Made by a program: the position numbers and the translations under genes. A DNA stretch of 64,000 bases from Prescottella soli (GTDB lineage: Bacteria > Actinomycetota > Actinomycetes > Mycobacteriales > Mycobacteriaceae), in NCBI RefSeq assembly GCF_040024445.1, contig NZ_CP157276.1, forward strand, positions 2,108,001-2,172,000, written 5' to 3'. Below, piece after piece: positions 45,908 to 55,630 of this stretch; the first letter of the stretch is position 1; every line of letters starts with the position of its first letter. Below the pieces are notes generated by a model, which did not search any database, was not told where the DNA came from, and was given only the letters and a program-made list of their open reading frames with translations.

Positions 45908-45911
<4 letters not shown>
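45102..45911 (-). CDS. ipdF: IpdF, 5-hydroxy-HIP-CoA dehydrogenase (SDR)
   Basis: A short-chain dehydrogenase of 269 residues starting at GTG 45911, overlapping the fadE30 stop by four bases. Motifs: VVTAAAGTGIGFSTA (Rossmann), NNAGLGG and the catalytic SQSHYAAAKAG. The order fadE30-ipdF matches Rv3560c-Rv3559c. IpdF oxidises the 5-hydroxyl of 5-OH-HIP-CoA during C/D-ring catabolism. Control by KstR2 through the site at 47136. Confidence 0.92.
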
Positions 45912-47119
<1,208 letters not shown>

Positions 47120-47135
47120 AGCGATACGGTACCCT

Positions 47136-47153
47136 ACCAAGCACTTGCTTTGT
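47136..47153. promoter_or_regulatory. KstR2-type operator between fadE30 and fadD3
   Basis: ACCAAGCACTTGCTTTGT has a perfect left half and a right half with one change. It lies 17 bases from the fadE30 start and 32 from fadD3 and probably serves both. Confidence 0.88.
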
Positions 47154-47184
47154 ATAGAGGTTCCGCCTCGCCTTAGGAGAGATT

Positions 47185-48774
47185 GTGAGCACGAATGTGA
47201 CCACCGAGCCCCGGACGACCCCGGCTGCGCTGTGGCGCGCCGTTGAACAATTCGGATCGAACGAGGCTGTTGCGGACGGATCCGACCGGACCACTTACAC
47301 CGAACTGCTGGAGCGCGTGCGCCTCGCGGCCCGGGCGCTGATGGCCAAGGGCATCGAGGCGGGCGATCGCGTCGCGATCTGGGCGCCCAACACCCACCAC
47401 TGGATCGAGGCGTTCCTGGCCGCGCACTACGCCGGCGCGACACTCGTCCCGATCAGCACCCGCTACACCGGTCACGAGGCCCTCGACCTGCTCGAGCGCA
47501 CCCAGGCCAAGGTCCTGGTCGTCCCCGACCGCTTCCTCAAGAACGATCGCCTCGCGGACGTCCTGAAGGCTGCCGGCGACGAGGGCATCCCGACTCTGCA
47601 GCTCGTGCTGCGCACGCCGTCGGACGATCCCGCGGCCGCCGCCCCGACCACCGAGTTCCCCGGCGGCGAGATCCTCGAGTGGGATCAGCTCGCGGCCGCG
47701 GCCGAGCCGGTCACCGTGGAGGAGGCCGACGCTCGCGCCCGCGCCGTCTCCCCCGACGACGTCGCCGACATCCTGTTCACGTCCGGCACCACCGGCAAGA
47801 GCAAGGGCGTCATGACCGCGCACCGCCAGACGGTCGGCATCGCCGACGCGTGGGCCGACTGCGCCGAGGTCGACAGCAACGACCGCTACCTCGTCATCAA
47901 CCCGTTCTTCCACACCTTCGGCTACAAGGCCGGACTCATGGTGTGCATCCTGCGCGGCGCCACGATGGTCCCGGCGGCGGTCTTCGACGTCCCCACGATC
48001 ATGGCGACGATCGCGAACGAGAAGATCAGCGTGCTGCCGGGTGCCCCGACCATCCACCAGACGATCCTCGACTTCCCGACCCGCGACGACTACGACCTGT
48101 CGAGCCTGCGCGTCGCGATCACCGGCGCCGCTGCCGTGCCCGTCGTGCTCGTCGAGCGCATGCAGGCCGAACTCGGCTACGACGCCGTCATCACCGCCTA
48201 CGGCCAGACCGAGGCCGTCGTCGTGACGATGTGCCGTATGGACGACGACCCGGTCACGGTGTCGACGTCGTCCGGCCGCGCGATCCCCGGCATGGAGGTC
48301 AAGATCGGCGAGCACGGCGAGATCCTGGTGCGCGGCGAGAACGTCATGCTCGGCTACCTCGATGATCCCGAGGCGACCAAGAAGACGATCGACGCGGACG
48401 GCTGGCTGCACACCGGCGACGTGGGCGTGCTCGACGAGCGCGGCTACCTCGACATCACCGACCGTCTCAAGGACATGTACATCTCCGGCGGGTTCAACGT
48501 GTACCCCGCGGAGATCGAGAACGCCCTCGCCCGAATGGATTCCCTCGCCGAGGCCGCCGTCATCGGCATCCCGGACGAGCGGATGGGCGAGGTCGGTCGC
48601 GCGTACGTCGTGCCGAAGGCCGGCGCCGTCGTGACCGAGGACGAGGTCATCGCGTTCTGCAAGGAGCGCCTGGCGAACTTCAAGATCCCGCGCGAGGTGG
48701 CGATCGTCGGCGCGCTGCCGCGAAACCCCTCGGGCAAGGTGCTGAAGAACGATCTGCGGGAGGGCAAGGCATGA
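47185..48774 (+). CDS. fadD3: FadD3, HIP-CoA synthetase
   Basis: An AMP-forming acyl-CoA ligase of 529 residues, GTG 47185 behind TAGGAGAG. It has A3 motif ILFTSGTTGKSKGVM, the TAYGQTEAVVVT motif, the GGFNVYPAEIENAL segment and the C-terminal lysine in RNPSGKVLKND. FadD3 activates HIP, the C/D-ring propionate, and its product HIP-CoA is the KstR2 inducer. It is first gene of a five-gene operon with overlapping starts and stops. Confidence 0.94.
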   Translation: MSTNVTTEPRTTPAALWRAVEQFGSNEAVADGSDRTTYTELLERVRLAARALMAKGIEAGDRVAIWAPNTHHWIEAFLAAHYAGATLVPISTRYTGHEALDLLERTQAKVLVVPDRFLKNDRLADVLKAAGDEGIPTLQLVLRTPSDDPAAAAPTTEFPGGEILEWDQLAAAAEPVTVEEADARARAVSPDDVADILFTSGTTGKSKGVMTAHRQTVGIADAWADCAEVDSNDRYLVINPFFHTFGYKAGLMVCILRGATMVPAAVFDVPTIMATIANEKISVLPGAPTIHQTILDFPTRDDYDLSSLRVAITGAAAVPVVLVERMQAELGYDAVITAYGQTEAVVVTMCRMDDDPVTVSTSSGRAIPGMEVKIGEHGEILVRGENVMLGYLDDPEATKKTIDADGWLHTGDVGVLDERGYLDITDRLKDMYISGGFNVYPAEIENALARMDSLAEAAVIGIPDERMGEVGRAYVVPKAGAVVTEDEVIAFCKERLANFKIPREVAIVGALPRNPSGKVLKNDLREGKA

Positions 48775-49652
48775 CCGTCCCCCACAGTGTTTCCGATCGG
48801 GGGGATGTTCCCGACGAGGGGGAAGTCGTCACCTACGAGGTGCGGGACCACATCGCGTTCGTGACGCTGAACCGTCCCAACTACCGCAACGCCCAGAACT
48901 CGGTGATGACGTACGCCCTCGACGCCGCCTTCGAGCGGGCCGTCGAGGACGACGACGTGAAGGTGATCGTGCTGGCCGGCAACGGCGAGCACTTCAGCGC
49001 CGGCCACGACATCGGCACGCCCGGCCGCGATCACCACGTGCACTACGAGAACAAGGCCGCGCTGTGGTGGGACCACCTCGGCAAGGCCGGCGGTGACCAG
49101 CGTTTCGCCCGCGAGACCGAGGTCTATCTGGGCATGTGCCGTCGGTGGCGGGAGATCCCGAAGCCGATGATCGCCCAGATCCACGGCGCCTGCATCGCCG
49201 GGGGCCTCATGCTCGCGTGGTGCTGCGACCTGATCGTCGCCTCGGAGGACGCGTTCTTCGCGGATCCCGTTGTGCGTATGGGTGTTCCGGGTGTCGAGTA
49301 CTTCGCACACCCGTGGGTGCTGGGATCGCGGTTCGCGAAGGAGATCCTCTTCACGGGCGACCGGTTCTCCGCGCAGCGCGCGTACGAGGTGGGCATGGTC
49401 AACCGGGTGGTGCCGCGCGCCGACCTCGAGACCGAGACCCTCGAGCTGGCCGCCCGCATCGTGGAGATGCCGCGGTTCGGACTGGCGCTCACCAAGAAGG
49501 CTGTCAACCAGTGCGAGGACCTCATGGGTCAGCGCGCCGGCATGGATTCGGTGTTCGGCCTGCACCACTTTGCCCACGCGCACAATGCCGAGGTGGGCAG
49601 GGACTCGCTGGGTGGAATGGACGTCAACAGTATGAAAGCGAAGGCGAAATAG
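48771..49652 (+). CDS. Enoyl-CoA hydratase-like protein in the fadD3 operon
   Basis: A crotonase-family enzyme of 293 residues. ATG 48771 overlaps the fadD3 stop (ATGA). It has the oxyanion motif EHFSAGHDIGTPG, the unusual HHVHYENKAALWWDHL stretch, HGACIAGGLMLAWCCDLIVAS and the GVPGVEYFAHPWVLG region. It is not in the M. tuberculosis fadD3-fadE31 interval, but it is inside this operon, so it probably hydrates or hydrolyses a C/D-ring CoA intermediate. It may correspond to an EchA13-type enzyme; the assignment is tentative. Confidence 0.82.
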   Translation: MTVPHSVSDRGDVPDEGEVVTYEVRDHIAFVTLNRPNYRNAQNSVMTYALDAAFERAVEDDDVKVIVLAGNGEHFSAGHDIGTPGRDHHVHYENKAALWWDHLGKAGGDQRFARETEVYLGMCRRWREIPKPMIAQIHGACIAGGLMLAWCCDLIVASEDAFFADPVVRMGVPGVEYFAHPWVLGSRFAKEILFTGDRFSAQRAYEVGMVNRVVPRADLETETLELAARIVEMPRFGLALTKKAVNQCEDLMGQRAGMDSVFGLHHFAHAHNAEVGRDSLGGMDVNSMKAKAK

Positions 49653-50800
49653 TGGATCTCGAACTGGATGAAAAGGCCCGCGCCTTCCAGCTGGAAGTGC
49701 GCGAATGGCTCGCTGCCAACGTCCCGGCGGAACCGCTGCCGTCGATGGACACCGCGGAGGGCTTCGAGGCCCACCGCGAGTGGGAGCACAAGCTCGCCGA
49801 CGCACGCCTGTCGACCGTCGCGTGGCCGGTGGAGTACGGCGGCCGCGACGCGTCGATGATCGAGTGGGTGCTCTTCGAGGAGGAGTACTACAAGGCCGGT
49901 GCCCCTGGCCGCGTCAGCCAGAACGGCATCTTCCTGTTCGCGCCGACGCTGTTCGAGCACGGCACCGAGGAGCAGCTCGCGCGCATCATGCCGAGCATGT
50001 CCCGCGCCGACGTCATCTGGGCGCAGGCGTGGTCCGAGCCGGAGGCCGGCAGCGACCTCGCGGGCATCCGCTCGACGGCTCGTCGCACCGAGGGCGGCTG
50101 GATCCTCAACGGCCAGAAGACGTGGAGCTCGCGCGCGGTGTACGCGGACTGGGGCTTCGGCATGTTCCGCACCGACCCGGAGGCCCAGCGCCACAAGGGT
50201 CTGACCTACTTCATGTTCCCGCTGAACCAGGACGGCGTCACCGTGCGCGCCATCCCGCAGCTCGACGGTGAGCCCGGCTTCGCGGAGATCTTCTTCGAGG
50301 ACGTATTCGTGCCGGACGCCGACGTCGTCGGTGAGGTCAACAACGGCTGGCGCGTCGCGATGAGCACCGCCTCCAACGAGCGCGGCCTGTCGCTGCGCAG
50401 CCCGGGCCGCTTCATCTCCGCGGTGAACCGTCTGATCGAGGTGTGGAAGAGCGTCGAGAACACTGCCGACGCACCCGATACGGCTATGCGTGACCGCGTC
50501 GTCGACGCGTGGATCGGCGCCGAGGCGTACCGCCTGCACACGTGGGGCACCGTGACCCGCATGCTCGAGGGTGTGCCCCTCGGCGTCGAGGGCTCGATCA
50601 ACAAGATCTTCTGGTCCGAGCTCGACGTCCGCATCCACGAGACGGCGCTCGACCTGATGGGCGCCGACGGCGAGCTCGCCGGCAAGTGGCAGGACGGGTA
50701 CCTCTTCTCGCTGTCCGGCCCGATCTACGCCGGCACCAACGAAATTCAGCGCAACATCGTTGCCGAGCGGATGCTCGGACTCCCGAAGGCGGATCGATGA
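49652..50800 (+). CDS. fadE31: FadE31, catalytic acyl-CoA dehydrogenase subunit
   Basis: An acyl-CoA dehydrogenase of 382 residues starting at GTG 49652, sharing one base with the preceding stop. It has QAWSEPEAGSDLAGIRS, the catalytic Glu position in ASNERGLSLRSPG, and IYAGTNEIQRNIVAERMLGLP. It is the alpha type chain. In M. tuberculosis FadE31 associates with FadE32 or FadE33 to make heteromeric dehydrogenases for late C/D-ring intermediates. Stop overlaps the fadE32 ATG. Confidence 0.91.
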   Translation: MDLELDEKARAFQLEVREWLAANVPAEPLPSMDTAEGFEAHREWEHKLADARLSTVAWPVEYGGRDASMIEWVLFEEEYYKAGAPGRVSQNGIFLFAPTLFEHGTEEQLARIMPSMSRADVIWAQAWSEPEAGSDLAGIRSTARRTEGGWILNGQKTWSSRAVYADWGFGMFRTDPEAQRHKGLTYFMFPLNQDGVTVRAIPQLDGEPGFAEIFFEDVFVPDADVVGEVNNGWRVAMSTASNERGLSLRSPGRFISAVNRLIEVWKSVENTADAPDTAMRDRVVDAWIGAEAYRLHTWGTVTRMLEGVPLGVEGSINKIFWSELDVRIHETALDLMGADGELAGKWQDGYLFSLSGPIYAGTNEIQRNIVAERMLGLPKADR

Positions 50801-51783
50801 AATTCTCTCTGTCCACCGAGCAGCGCGATTTCGCGGAGAGCCTCCGCGGCCTGCTCACCAACGCCAACACCCCGGCCGTCGTCCGGTCGTGGGGTGAGAA
50901 CGACACCGCTCCGGGTCTGGCCCTGCTGCAGCAGCTCGCCGAGACCGGCGTGACCGCGCTCGCCGTGCCCGAGGAGTTCGACGGCATCGGCGCCCATCCG
51001 GCCGACCTGGCCGTCGCGTTCATCGAGCTGGGCCGCGCCGCGGTTCCGGGTCCGATCCTGGAGACGGCCGCCGCCGTCCCCGCCCTGCTGTCGGCGCTGA
51101 ACGACCAGCAGCTGGCCAAGCGCTTCCTGCCCGGCATCGCCGAGGGCACCCTCGCGTCGCTGGTGCTCGAGCCGTCCACGCCGCGCGCCCTCGACGCCGA
51201 TGTCGCCGAGCCTGTCCTGCGGGTCTCCGGCGACACCCTCGAGCTGGTCCGCCCGACCACGCAGCTCGAGTCGGTCGACCCGGCCCGCCGCCTGTTCGAG
51301 GTCGAGTCGGTCGAGACGCTCGCGCAGGGCGCGGACGTCGCCGCCGCCGCCGAGAAGGCCTACGACCTCGCGGTCCTGGCCGCGTCGGCGCAGCTGATCG
51401 GCGCCGGCCACGCGATGATCGAGACCGCCACCGAGTACGCCAAGAACCGTTCGCAGTTCGGCCGCGTCATCGGTAGCTTCCAGGCCGTCAAGCACCACAT
51501 GTCCGACGCCCTCGTGGCCGTCGAGATGGCGACCCCGCTGGTGTACGGCGCGGCGATTTCCATCGCCGAGCGATCCGACACCGTCGCCCGCGACGTGTCG
51601 GCCGCCAAGGTCGCCGCCGCGAACGCCGCGTACGTGGCGTCGCGCAAGGCGCTGCAGGTCCACGGCGCGATCGGTTACACCCTCGAGTGCGACCTGTCGC
51701 TGTGGCTGACCAAGACGCGGGCGCTGCAGTCCGCGTGGGGCACCGCTTCTGCACACCGCGCACGGATTGCGAGCGCGCTGTGA
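50797..51783 (+). CDS. fadE32: FadE32, non-catalytic acyl-CoA dehydrogenase partner
   Basis: An acyl-CoA dehydrogenase-fold protein of 328 residues, beginning MKFSLSTEQRDFAESLRG. It is shorter than standard members. The helix where the catalytic glutamate would be reads EKAYDLAVLAASAQLIG, with no equivalent Glu-Arg pair. It retains YAKNRSQFGRVIGSFQAVKH. It is thus the beta-type subunit that pairs with FadE31. It overlaps fadE31 and fadE33 at both ends. Confidence 0.9.
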   Translation: MKFSLSTEQRDFAESLRGLLTNANTPAVVRSWGENDTAPGLALLQQLAETGVTALAVPEEFDGIGAHPADLAVAFIELGRAAVPGPILETAAAVPALLSALNDQQLAKRFLPGIAEGTLASLVLEPSTPRALDADVAEPVLRVSGDTLELVRPTTQLESVDPARRLFEVESVETLAQGADVAAAAEKAYDLAVLAASAQLIGAGHAMIETATEYAKNRSQFGRVIGSFQAVKHHMSDALVAVEMATPLVYGAAISIAERSDTVARDVSAAKVAAANAAYVASRKALQVHGAIGYTLECDLSLWLTKTRALQSAWGTASAHRARIASAL

Positions 51784-52907
51784 GTGGGGTCGGAGTGTTC
51801 GCGGAGGAGCAGATCGAACTCCGCAAGACGGTTGCCCAGCTGCTGAGCAAGCGCGCCGACGCGGCCGCGCTGCGCAAGACGCTCGAGTCGGGCGAGGCGT
51901 TCGACCGCGGCCTGTGGGACGTGCTGTGCCAGCAGGTCGGTGTCGCGGCGCTCGCGATCCCGGAGGAGTTCGGCGGCTTCGGCGCCACGCTCGTCGAGCA
52001 GCACCTGGTGCTCGAGGAGCTCGGCGGCGCGCTGACGCCGTCGCCGATGTTCGGTTCCGCGGTCCTGGCCGCGCAGGCGATCCTGGCGACCGGCAACGAC
52101 GAGGCGTGCGAACGCCTGCTCCCCGGCATCGCCGAGGGCTCGTCCATCGCCGCCCTGTGCTGGGTGGGCCCCGAGGGTCACTGGCGCAGTGACGAGGTCG
52201 CGTGCACGGCCGCCGGCAGCGACGCGGACGGCTACACCGTCTCCGGTGCCGCCCACTACGTGCTCGACGGCGCGCACGCCGACGTGCTGATCGTGGCGGC
52301 GTCGGTGGACGGCGCGATCGCGCTGTTCGAGGTCGACCCGTCCGCCGACGGTGTCGCCCGCCGCCAGCTCCCGACGATGGACCTCACCCGTCCGATGTCG
52401 CTGGTGGAGTTCGATTCCGCCCCGGCCGTCCGGCTCACCGCCGACGACGCGACCGCGGCCCTCGAGCGCGTGCGTCAGATCGCGATCGTGGCGCTGTCGG
52501 CCGAGCAGGTCGGCGCCGCCGCGCGCTGCCTGCATATGACGGTGGACTACAGCAAGGACCGCGTCCAGTTCGGTCGCGCCATCGGCAGCTTCCAGGCGCT
52601 CAAGCACCGCATGGCAGATCTGTACTTCCTGGTGGAGACGGCGCGGTCGGCGTCGTACGCGGCCGTGTACTCGCTGAGCGAGGGTCTGCCGACGGCCGCC
52701 GCCGATGCGGCGGTCGCGAAGGCCTACTGCTCGGAGGCGCTGCTCGCGATCACCGGTGATTCGATCCAGCTGCACGGCGGCATCGCGATCACGTGGGAGC
52801 ACGACGCGCACCTGTTCTTCAAGCGCGCCCACGGCAGCTCGCAGCTGTTCGGGCAGCCGGAGGAGTTCATCAAGGAGATGGAGTCGCTCGCGGGTCTGCC
52901 CGCCTGA
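51780..52907 (+). CDS. fadE33: FadE33, acyl-CoA dehydrogenase partner
   Basis: An acyl-CoA dehydrogenase-fold protein of 375 residues. GTG 51780 overlaps the fadE32 stop (GTGA); the open frame upstream lies inside fadE32. It resembles the beta-type chains (RVRQIAIVALSAEQVGAAARC; YSKDRVQFGRAIGSFQALKH; HGGIAITWEHDAHLFFKRAH). It probably pairs with FadE31 on a different intermediate than FadE32. It is last of the fadD3 operon, followed by a strong hairpin. Confidence 0.9.
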   Translation: MSGVGVFAEEQIELRKTVAQLLSKRADAAALRKTLESGEAFDRGLWDVLCQQVGVAALAIPEEFGGFGATLVEQHLVLEELGGALTPSPMFGSAVLAAQAILATGNDEACERLLPGIAEGSSIAALCWVGPEGHWRSDEVACTAAGSDADGYTVSGAAHYVLDGAHADVLIVAASVDGAIALFEVDPSADGVARRQLPTMDLTRPMSLVEFDSAPAVRLTADDATAALERVRQIAIVALSAEQVGAAARCLHMTVDYSKDRVQFGRAIGSFQALKHRMADLYFLVETARSASYAAVYSLSEGLPTAAADAAVAKAYCSEALLAITGDSIQLHGGIAITWEHDAHLFFKRAHGSSQLFGQPEEFIKEMESLAGLPA

Positions 52908-52923
52908 TTCCGCTTCCCCGACA

Positions 52924-52958
52924 CGAGGGCCGGCCCGGCGATCCCGGGCCGGCCCTCG
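52924..52958. terminator. Hairpin terminator behind the fadD3-fadE33 operon
   Basis: 15-base perfect stem with 5-base loop; GC-rich; lies between convergent fadE33 and the TetR gene. Confidence 0.88.
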
Positions 52959-52972
52959 GTGTCTCGGTCGAT

Positions 52973-53617
52973 TCAGTCGGCGGCGGGTGGTGTCCAGCGA
53001 GCCGCACGGATCCGGTCGATCTTGTGTCGGCGCCGCGGAGGCATGATCCCGGGCAGCAGCAGCGTCAGCATCTGATCGATGCGCTCGTACAGATCGTCCC
53101 GTCCGGTCAGCACGTTCGAAACCAGTTGCACGCCGGTGAAGGCACCGACGATGAAGCGGCCCAGCTCGGCAGGAACGACCGTGTCGACGACGTCCCCCTC
53201 ATCGATCGCGGCGCACGCGACCCGTTCGCAGCTGACGATCCAGTCCGCGTACGGCTTCCGTGGACCGCCGTCGGCGCTCATCTCCAGAGTGAGACGGATA
53301 CCGGCTCGAACGATCGGGTCCTCGATCATCTGCCGGGCCATCTCGTAGCAGAGCATGGCCAGTTGCTCGAGTGCGGGAGCACCCGACGACAAGATGGCCT
53401 GCACGGCATTCATCGAGATGGCGTGCTGTTCCTCGATGACCACACTCGCCAGATCGTCCTTGGACTTGAAGTGGAAGTACAGCGCTCCCTTGGTGATACC
53501 GGACAGATCGACGATCTCGGCGAGGCTTGCGCGCTCGTATCCTGCGCGGTCGAACATCTCGGCCGCCCCCTTGACGATCTGGTTCCGCGTGATCGCCGCC
53601 CGCTCCTGCTTGAGCAT
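52973..53617 (-). CDS. TetR-family regulator of the gamma-butyrolactone receptor (ScbR/ArpA) type
   Basis: A 214-residue TetR regulator with the N-terminal pattern AAEMFDRAGYERASLAEIVD ... GITKGALYFHFKSKDDLA, which is characteristic of butyrolactone receptors. The segment VRAGIRLTLEM and a tryptophan at 126 (YADWIVSC) correspond to the ligand-pocket region of ArpA/CprB proteins. ATG 53617 is chosen for the AAGGG ribosome site. No butyrolactone synthase (AfsA-like) gene is in the window, so it is an orphan here. Its target is unknown. Confidence 0.78.
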   Translation of the reverse strand: MLKQERAAITRNQIVKGAAEMFDRAGYERASLAEIVDLSGITKGALYFHFKSKDDLASVVIEEQHAISMNAVQAILSSGAPALEQLAMLCYEMARQMIEDPIVRAGIRLTLEMSADGGPRKPYADWIVSCERVACAAIDEGDVVDTVVPAELGRFIVGAFTGVQLVSNVLTGRDDLYERIDQMLTLLLPGIMPPRRRHKIDRIRAARWTPPAAD

Positions 53618-53708
53618 CCAGCCGCACCCTTCGTCTCGATTGTCCAACGGATTGCATCATTGCCGATTACGGTGAATCGGGCCAGGTCCTGGCCGACTCC
53701 AGATCGGG

Positions 53709-54521
53709 TCAGGCCACCAGTTCCTCGAGGTACTGCGCGACACCGTCGTCGTCGTTCGACGGCAGCACCCGGTCGGCGAGCGCGCGCACCTCCGGCAATG
53801 CATTCTCCGGACACAGCGCGGTCCCGGCCCACATCAACATCGGGATGTCGTTCACCGCGTCTCCGATCACGGCGACCTCGTGCGCCGCAATGCCTCTCGA
53901 CGAGCACAGGCGCGCCAGCGCACTGGCCTTCGACACCCCGGTCGCCGCCATCTCGACGTACGGTGCCCCGGAGTGCGTCAGCTCCACACCGTCGACGCCG
54001 GCGTCGACCGCGAGGCGGTACAGCTCGTGGCTGGAGACCTCGGGGTGCCGGGCGACGATCTTGACCATCGGCTCCGTCATCCGCGGCAACTGCTCCTCGA
54101 GGATCATCTCGTCCAGCGTCCGATGGTGGTCGGCGTAGTCGCACAGCGCCGCGTACTCGGGTTCGGCCACGAACGTCGTCGGCCCGACGTTCGCGAACAC
54201 CACGCCCGGGACAAGTGTGCGCACGCGCTCCATCGCGGCCAGGGCCTCGGTGACCTCGATCGAGACCGTGCCGGTGATCTCGGGGGTGCCGTCGGTCAGG
54301 TCGAGCGTGACCGCACCGTTGGCACAGATGGCTTCTCCTCGGAAGCCGCACGAACGTGCCAGCGCGTCCACCGAGTGGCGGGCACGGGCTGTCGCCCACA
54401 CCACCTCGATCCCGGCGTCGCGGGCAGCGGCCATTGCTCGGGCCGTCCGCGCCGAGACCGTTCGGTCGGACCCCAACAGGGTCCCGTCGAGGTCGGAGGC
54501 CACCAGTCTGATTCGCGTCAC
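53709..54521 (-). CDS. HAD-superfamily hydrolase, Cof type
   Basis: A 270-residue haloacid-dehalogenase phosphatase. It has motif I DLDGTLLGSD (nucleophile Asp near the N-terminus), a Cof-type C2 cap, and the C-terminal motif GDAVNDIPMLMWAG. The GTG at 54521 (VTRIRLVASDLDG) is the likely start; an in-frame start at 54545 adds eight residues. Such enzymes dephosphorylate sugar phosphates or cofactors such as FMN and pyridoxal phosphate. The substrate is not determinable. Confidence 0.85.
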   Translation of the reverse strand: MTRIRLVASDLDGTLLGSDRTVSARTARAMAAARDAGIEVVWATARARHSVDALARSCGFRGEAICANGAVTLDLTDGTPEITGTVSIEVTEALAAMERVRTLVPGVVFANVGPTTFVAEPEYAALCDYADHHRTLDEMILEEQLPRMTEPMVKIVARHPEVSSHELYRLAVDAGVDGVELTHSGAPYVEMAATGVSKASALARLCSSRGIAAHEVAVIGDAVNDIPMLMWAGTALCPENALPEVRALADRVLPSNDDDGVAQYLEELVA

Positions 54522-54637
54522 CTGACGATGATCCCAGACCGGCAACCCCGACTCAGCGTGCGATGGCGATGGGGTTCACGACGGCGGAGCGCCGACATTC
54601 CGACCCCATTCGGAGCCACTTCGTCGGAAATCGGCCC

Positions 54638-55414
54638 TCAGAGGAAATAGACCGCAGCGTCTTCCGCCGCCTTCAACAGTGCTTCGACGATCTCGACTTG
54701 GTTTTCGTCCGTCATGCGGTCCTTCGGCGTGGACACATTGAGTGCGTACCGGGTGGCGCCGTACTCGCCCAACGGAACCGCCACTGAGGCCACACCCGCT
54801 TCGCTCTCCTCCATACTGGTTGCGTAACCGGACTTTCGCACTTCCGCTATTTGACGGAGAAGGTCCGATCTCCTGGTAATCGATTTCTCCGTCATCCCAT
54901 CGAGGCGCTGCGAAGGGTACATTTCACGCAGCGTCTGATCGTCGTGAAGTGACAGCAGTGCCTTCCCGGACGATGTCGAACTCGCCCGCATCGAAAGACC
55001 GACACGGGACCCCACTCGCACCGCCTGAGGGCTCTCGACCGAATCGACGAAGGTCACCGTCTTTCCCTCCAGTCGACTGAGATGAACCGTTTCGCCGATT
55101 TCGGCAGCGAGTCGCTCGAGAAGCGGATGCAGTCGGGCGCGCACGTCGATCTGACGCAGAACCGAGAATGCAATCGTCGTCAACGCCGGTCCCGGCTCAT
55201 ACGATTTCGATCCTTCGCTCTGCCGAACGAACCCGCGATACTGGAGCATTGCGAGTAGGCGATGCGCCGTTGACGAAGCGACGGAGAGGTACTCACTCAC
55301 CTCGGTGAGTCGAATGCTACGACGCTCACCCAGCAGCAGGATTATTCGCAGCGCATTGTCCACGGATTCGATCGGGTATTGCGGTCGATTAGCATCGTTT
55401 TCCGGCGGTTTCAC
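54638..55414 (-). CDS. IclR-family transcriptional regulator
   Basis: A 258-residue IclR regulator with an N-terminal winged helix (LTEVSEYLSVASSTAHRLLA) and a C-terminal effector domain (AEIGETVHLSRLEGKTVTFV; SGKALLSL; YATSMEESEAGVASVAVPL). The GTG at 55414 is preferred over the longer frame to 55447, because a TATAAT box (55421-55426) lies six bases upstream and implies a leaderless message. It lies behind and on the same strand as the ABC-transporter genes and is the likely local regulator. The effector is unknown. Confidence 0.85.
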   Translation of the reverse strand: MKPPENDANRPQYPIESVDNALRIILLLGERRSIRLTEVSEYLSVASSTAHRLLAMLQYRGFVRQSEGSKSYEPGPALTTIAFSVLRQIDVRARLHPLLERLAAEIGETVHLSRLEGKTVTFVDSVESPQAVRVGSRVGLSMRASSTSSGKALLSLHDDQTLREMYPSQRLDGMTEKSITRRSDLLRQIAEVRKSGYATSMEESEAGVASVAVPLGEYGATRYALNVSTPKDRMTDENQVEIVEALLKAAEDAAVYFL

Positions 55415-55426
55415 TCCGGTATTATA
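55414..55426 (-). promoter_or_regulatory. -10 box for a probable leaderless iclR transcript
   Basis: A perfect TATAAT ends six bases before the GTG start of the IclR gene, so transcription would begin at or next to the start codon. No clear -35 box is seen. Confidence 0.55.
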
Positions 55427-55630
55427 GGGGGACGGGTGCACAACCACCAGGGTAGAAACGCTCTTCTCCGGCGCCGACTCGGCACCACCAATATTGTTGC
55501 GGCGCTATCCATGCCGAACCGAATGTCGAAGGCAACCGGGACCGCGCCGGCACCGGTAGCACCGCTTCCGCTCGAGTACGAATACGACGGCCGCACCCAC
55601 ATGCCGAACCATGCGGAATACCGCCGGGTG

